From positions 1-7,970 of the forward strand of contig CBDUBU010000180.1 of the NCBI GenBank assembly GCA_965365465.1: 7,970 nucleotides of DNA, written 5' to 3'. The notes under the pieces are model-generated. The model was not told where the DNA came from. It saw only the letters and a list, made by a program, of their open reading frames with translations, and ran no database searches. The position numbers and the translations under genes are program-made. This stretch comes from CBDUBU01 sp965365465 (lineage in GTDB: Bacteria > Bacteroidota > Rhodothermia > Rhodothermales > DASSAV01). Shown in pieces: positions 5,635 to 7,970 of the stretch. How positions within the stretch are numbered: position 1 is the first letter of the stretch; the number at the start of each line of letters is the position of its first letter.

Positions 5635-7503
5635 GTGTACACATTTGTTTTTGTCCACGCTCCTGAGCAGCCTCGCACCGAGGCCGACCTGCGCGCCTAT
5701 GCCCGCACGCTGCGCCAGACCATGCCTGCGCTCGGCCTCGACCTGACTGCGGACTGCGCCGCCCTGACCGACTGCAACTGCGGCTGGTTCCTGCTCCAAC
5801 CCGACGGCACAGCCCTTCCCTCGCTCGTGAGCCAGGCCGTCGAAGAGACCCATGCAGTCATCGCCTACGGCCAGGTCGAGGGCGCTCCGGCAGCAGCGCA
5901 CGCGGTGCTCGATGCCTGGCGGCGCGGGGGCGCTCAGGCGGTGCGCGAGTTAGAGGGAGTCTTCGGCGCGGTGGTGGTGGACCGGCGGGAGGGTGCGGTG
6001 ACGCTGATCAGCGACGCGGTGGGGCAGCGCAGTCTGTACTACCATGCGGGGGGCGGAGCGCTGATCGTCTCGCCGCACGATCTGGCGCTGCTTTCGACGG
6101 GCGACTGCCCGGCCCGCTTCGACCTGACGAGCGCCGCCGGGATTGCCGCCGCCGGGTGGTCCTTCGGAGGCCGGAGTCTCCTGAAAGAGGTTTCATATTG
6201 CCATCCGGCAGGATTCGTCCAACGGCGCGACGGGCGGATCACATGGGTGTCCACGCCGGTGCTGGAACCTGCTTCCCGTATCGAAAAGGGCGACAGGAAG
6301 GCTATCGCCTTGCAGTTTGAAAGGATGTTCGAGCGGCTTCGCAACAGCGCAAAGACGTTCGCCGGGGACGCGCCGACGGTATACACCGACCTGACGGGCG
6401 GGTTTGACAGCCGGGCGGTGCTGGCGCTGCTGCTTTCTGCCGTCGCGCCGTCGCGCATTCAGGCGGTATGCAGCGGAGACTCTGAAAGTCCCGATGTCCG
6501 CATAGCTGCCAGCGTGGCGGGACGCTATGGCATTCCTCTGGAAAGGCAGGTCCCGGAGCTGGTGAGCACGGATGCCTACCTCTCCAACACGGACCTGCGG
6601 GCTTTTGCCATGAATGGCGCGACCAACAGCAAGCGGTCCATCGGGCCGGCGCCACGGTTCGAAAACGAAACCCGCCCGCACGCCTGGGGCGGCGCCGGGG
6701 AGATGTACAGAAGATCCTACTATCACGCCTTCCCGAAACGCCTGCCGCTGACACACCAAGAGGCGCTGGACATATTGAAAAAAAAGTCGCGCATCGAGAT
6801 GCTGTCCCGGCAGCGGCCGGAACTGGCTCGCAGTGTGGCAGCGCGCTTCAACCAGTCGGTTGACAACTGCGCATCCGTCTCGCCGGACGGCTACGACATC
6901 ATGGACCTGTTCATGCTCTACGAGCGCACTGCTGTCTGGGGGGCCATGTCAAAGCGATTCGACTGGCTCAACCGGGGTCTCTGGTGTCCGTATCTGAGTC
7001 CGCAGCTCGTCCGGGATGCGTACCGGATGCCATCTCCCCTGGGCGATCATACGCCGATTCATGAAGTCCTCTTGCGCCGTTACATGCCGCGCGCCTTCTG
7101 GACCCCGATCAACGGAAAAACACTGGCGCCGCTCAAATGGTGGGCGCGTACGATGCCGCTGTTCCATTACGTTGACCGCGCCTGCCACGGCCTTATCATG
7201 CGTGTACAGCCGGCGTACAGGGGAGGCAGGAACACAGACCAGATCAGGGGCGACTATTTTGCCGGGATGCTGTCGGGCGTGCTGCGCGAGACGCTGACCG
7301 AAGCAGACAGCCTCACGATAGAACTGTTCGGACGGGAGGGCATCGAGCGGCTGCTGGAGGAGCACGTTTCGGGCCGCCAGAACCACACGCATACGCTTGG
7401 GAACTTGATGACGGTGGAGCGGTGGCGGCTGATGGCGCAGGCAATGGCCCGCCAGGCTTCTATCGAATCTCCACAGATTGTTCCGATCCACGAACCCGTG
7501 TAA
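5635..7503 (+). CDS. Asparagine-synthetase-like amide ligase, copy 4 (complete)
   Basis: This is a 622-residue protein with a GTG start at 5635, exactly 2194 nt after the copy 3 start. Domain order and motifs match copy 3: degenerate amidotransferase fold with Tyr at position 2, DCNCGW (46-51), PP-loop LTGGFDSR (253-260), WGGAGEMYRR (351-360), GYDIMDLFMLYER (419-431). Residues 71-622 are identical to copy 3. Residues 8-12, 17, 24, 25, 28, 32, 45, 57-59 and 70 differ. In the first 114 codons I count 15 amino-acid-changing and 18 silent codon differences, so this part has diverged under ordinary coding constraint while the rest was recently duplicated or homogenised. If both copies are expressed, the proteins should be functionally equivalent except for what the first 70 residues determine. 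No Shine-Dalgarno sequence is seen. Confidence 0.93.
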   Translation: MYTFVFVHAPEQPRTEADLRAYARTLRQTMPALGLDLTADCAALTDCNCGWFLLQPDGTALPSLVSQAVEETHAVIAYGQVEGAPAAAHAVLDAWRRGGAQAVRELEGVFGAVVVDRREGAVTLISDAVGQRSLYYHAGGGALIVSPHDLALLSTGDCPARFDLTSAAGIAAAGWSFGGRSLLKEVSYCHPAGFVQRRDGRITWVSTPVLEPASRIEKGDRKAIALQFERMFERLRNSAKTFAGDAPTVYTDLTGGFDSRAVLALLLSAVAPSRIQAVCSGDSESPDVRIAASVAGRYGIPLERQVPELVSTDAYLSNTDLRAFAMNGATNSKRSIGPAPRFENETRPHAWGGAGEMYRRSYYHAFPKRLPLTHQEALDILKKKSRIEMLSRQRPELARSVAARFNQSVDNCASVSPDGYDIMDLFMLYERTAVWGAMSKRFDWLNRGLWCPYLSPQLVRDAYRMPSPLGDHTPIHEVLLRRYMPRAFWTPINGKTLAPLKWWARTMPLFHYVDRACHGLIMRVQPAYRGGRNTDQIRGDYFAGMLSGVLRETLTEADSLTIELFGREGIERLLEEHVSGRQNHTHTLGNLMTVERWRLMAQAMARQASIESPQIVPIHEPV

Positions 7504-7656
7504 GAGCGGGACCGCAGAAACCGTTTTGCCGGGCAAGGCGGCGGAAGGCCGAAACATGCTCCAGGCGCCATCCCCCGGAACCAGCCGCCGGCCATGCTCT
7601 CTGCCTATCCTGTATATGATGAAACAGGTACGCATATGGTTGAATGGAGCAGGGCT

Positions 7657-7738
7657 GAAAGCGCTTTTGCTTGCGCCGGACACGCAAAAGGCTAGCGCCT
7701 GAAACGCTTTTGAATGGGCAACGACTTCTCTTATTCTC
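7657..7738 (+). promoter_or_regulatory. Conserved intergenic block 4, candidate promoter of copy 5
   Basis: This is an exact copy of block 3 shifted by 2194 nt, with the candidate -35 at 7710-7715 and -10 at 7732-7737. Confidence 0.45.
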
Positions 7739-7755
7739 AACCTCTGGCGTTGCCC
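7716..7755 (+). other. Inverted repeat GGGCAACG/CGTTGCCC before copy 5
   Basis: This is an exact duplicate of 5522-5561 carried in the second tandem unit. Confidence 0.4.
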
Positions 7756-7828
7756 TGTGCTTGAAGGCAGTCCCTGTTTTCATCTCGCTCCCCGGCGCCC
7801 CCTGCCTGCGTCCTAAACGGCAAATTCC

Positions 7829-7970
7829 GTGTACACATTTGTTTTTGTCCACGCTCCTGAGCAGCCTCGCACCGAGGCCGACCTGCGCGCCTATGCCCGC
7901 ACGCTGCGCCAGACCATGCCCACGCTCGGCCTCGACCTGACTGCGGACTGCGCCGCCCTGCCCGACTGCA
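7829..7970 (+). CDS. Asparagine-synthetase-like amide ligase, copy 5 (3' end outside window)
   Basis: A GTG at 7829, one 2194-nt period after the copy 4 start, opens a frame that runs off the window after 47 codons. The first 30 codons are identical to copy 4 (VYTFVFVHAP, then EQPRTEADLR). From 7921 the three bases that distinguish copies 3 and 4 in this stretch (7921, 7922, 7961) all carry the copy-3 state, giving MPTLGLDL and ALPDC instead of MPALGLDL and ALTDC. The upstream spacer is identical to the one before copy 4, so expression signals should be the same. Whether the gene is complete cannot be judged from here. Confidence 0.88.
   Translation, partial: MYTFVFVHAPEQPRTEADLRAYARTLRQTMPTLGLDLTADCAALPDC

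Larger units (their letters stand above)
3783..5726 (+). repeat. Tandem duplication, unit A (identical to 5977-7920)
   Basis: Reading the two stretches side by side, I find no mismatch between 3783-5726 and 5977-7920 (1944 nt, period 2194). The identity begins at codon 115 of copy 3, covers the rest of that gene and the 325-nt spacer, and ends in codon 31 of copy 4. The last differences before it are silent, at 3779 and 3782. The repeat is thus out of phase with the gene: it spans most of one gene plus the control region and start of the next. Recent unequal crossing-over or gene conversion is the simplest explanation. Confidence 0.88.
7504..7828 (+). other. Intergenic region between copies 4 and 5 (duplicate of 5310-5634)
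   Basis: No base difference from 5310-5634 was found. It contains the same elements shifted by 2194 nt and no independent gene. Confidence 0.75.
5977..7920 (+). repeat. Tandem duplication, unit B (identical to 3783-5726)
   Basis: This is the second 1944-nt unit, running from codon 115 of copy 4 through the spacer to codon 31 of copy 5. It is bounded on the left by the copy-4-specific stretch 5727-5976 and on the right by copy-3-type bases starting at 7921. Confidence 0.88.

Noticed and set aside
1310..7503. Calling the proteins true asparagine synthetase (AsnB) or a specific lasso cyclase
   Set aside because: Cys2 is missing and the PP-loop reads TGGFDSR, not SGGLDSS, which argues against a standard AsnB. 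No lasso precursor, protease or recognition protein is present to support a cyclase name.
3441..7970. Composite transposon or insertion sequence as the cause of the duplication
   Set aside because: No transposase frame, terminal inverted repeats or target-site duplications are visible at the repeat boundaries, which fall inside coding sequence. Homologous exchange explains the pattern.
1..7970. CRISPR array, tRNA or rRNA gene
   Set aside because: No short regularly spaced repeats, cloverleaf-like sequence or rRNA-like segment was found on either strand.

Overview
The window is one head-to-tail array of paralogous genes, all on the + strand. It contains three complete genes (1310-3199, 3441-5309, 5635-7503) and two genes cut by the window ends (1-1028 and 7829-7970). 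Every copy encodes the same kind of protein of about 622-629 residues. It is an asparagine-synthetase-like ATP-dependent amide ligase with a degenerate glutaminase-type N-terminal domain and an intact-looking ATP-pyrophosphatase (PP-loop) C-terminal domain. No other gene type could be supported on either strand.

The organism cannot be named from this sequence. Base composition is GC-rich (about 60% by eye) and codon use favours G/C third positions. None of the four visible starts has a convincing Shine-Dalgarno sequence, and three of the four are GTG. This fits a GC-rich bacterium with weak Shine-Dalgarno use, but there is no rRNA, tRNA or other lineage marker.

Layout: copy 1 (3' half only), 281-nt gap, copy 2, 241-nt gap, copy 3, 325-nt gap, copy 4, 325-nt gap, start of copy 5. 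Copies 1 and 2 are clearly diverged from the rest. Copies 3 and 4 are nearly the same gene: from codon 115 of each, through the following spacer and into codon 31 of the next copy, the DNA reads as identical (3783-5726 equals 5977-7920, 1944 nt, period 2194). All amino-acid differences between copies 3 and 4 lie within residues 8-70. Copy 5 begins like copy 4 and switches to copy-3-type bases at 7921. Copies 1 and 2 share a 118-nt identical tract near their 3' ends. The array therefore looks like an actively duplicating and gene-converting family.

Each gap carries a related block of about 80 nt containing a T-rich stretch and a TTATYCTC motif spaced like a promoter. Just downstream is an inverted repeat (GTAAC-N6-GTTAC in the first two gaps), then a hairpin, then the start codon. 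This suggests, without proving, that each gene has its own similarly regulated promoter. The protein family's relatives (asparagine synthetase, beta-lactam synthetase, lasso-peptide cyclase) adenylate a carboxylate and form an amide. The substrate here is unknown, and no precursor peptide, protease, carrier protein or transporter is visible in the window.
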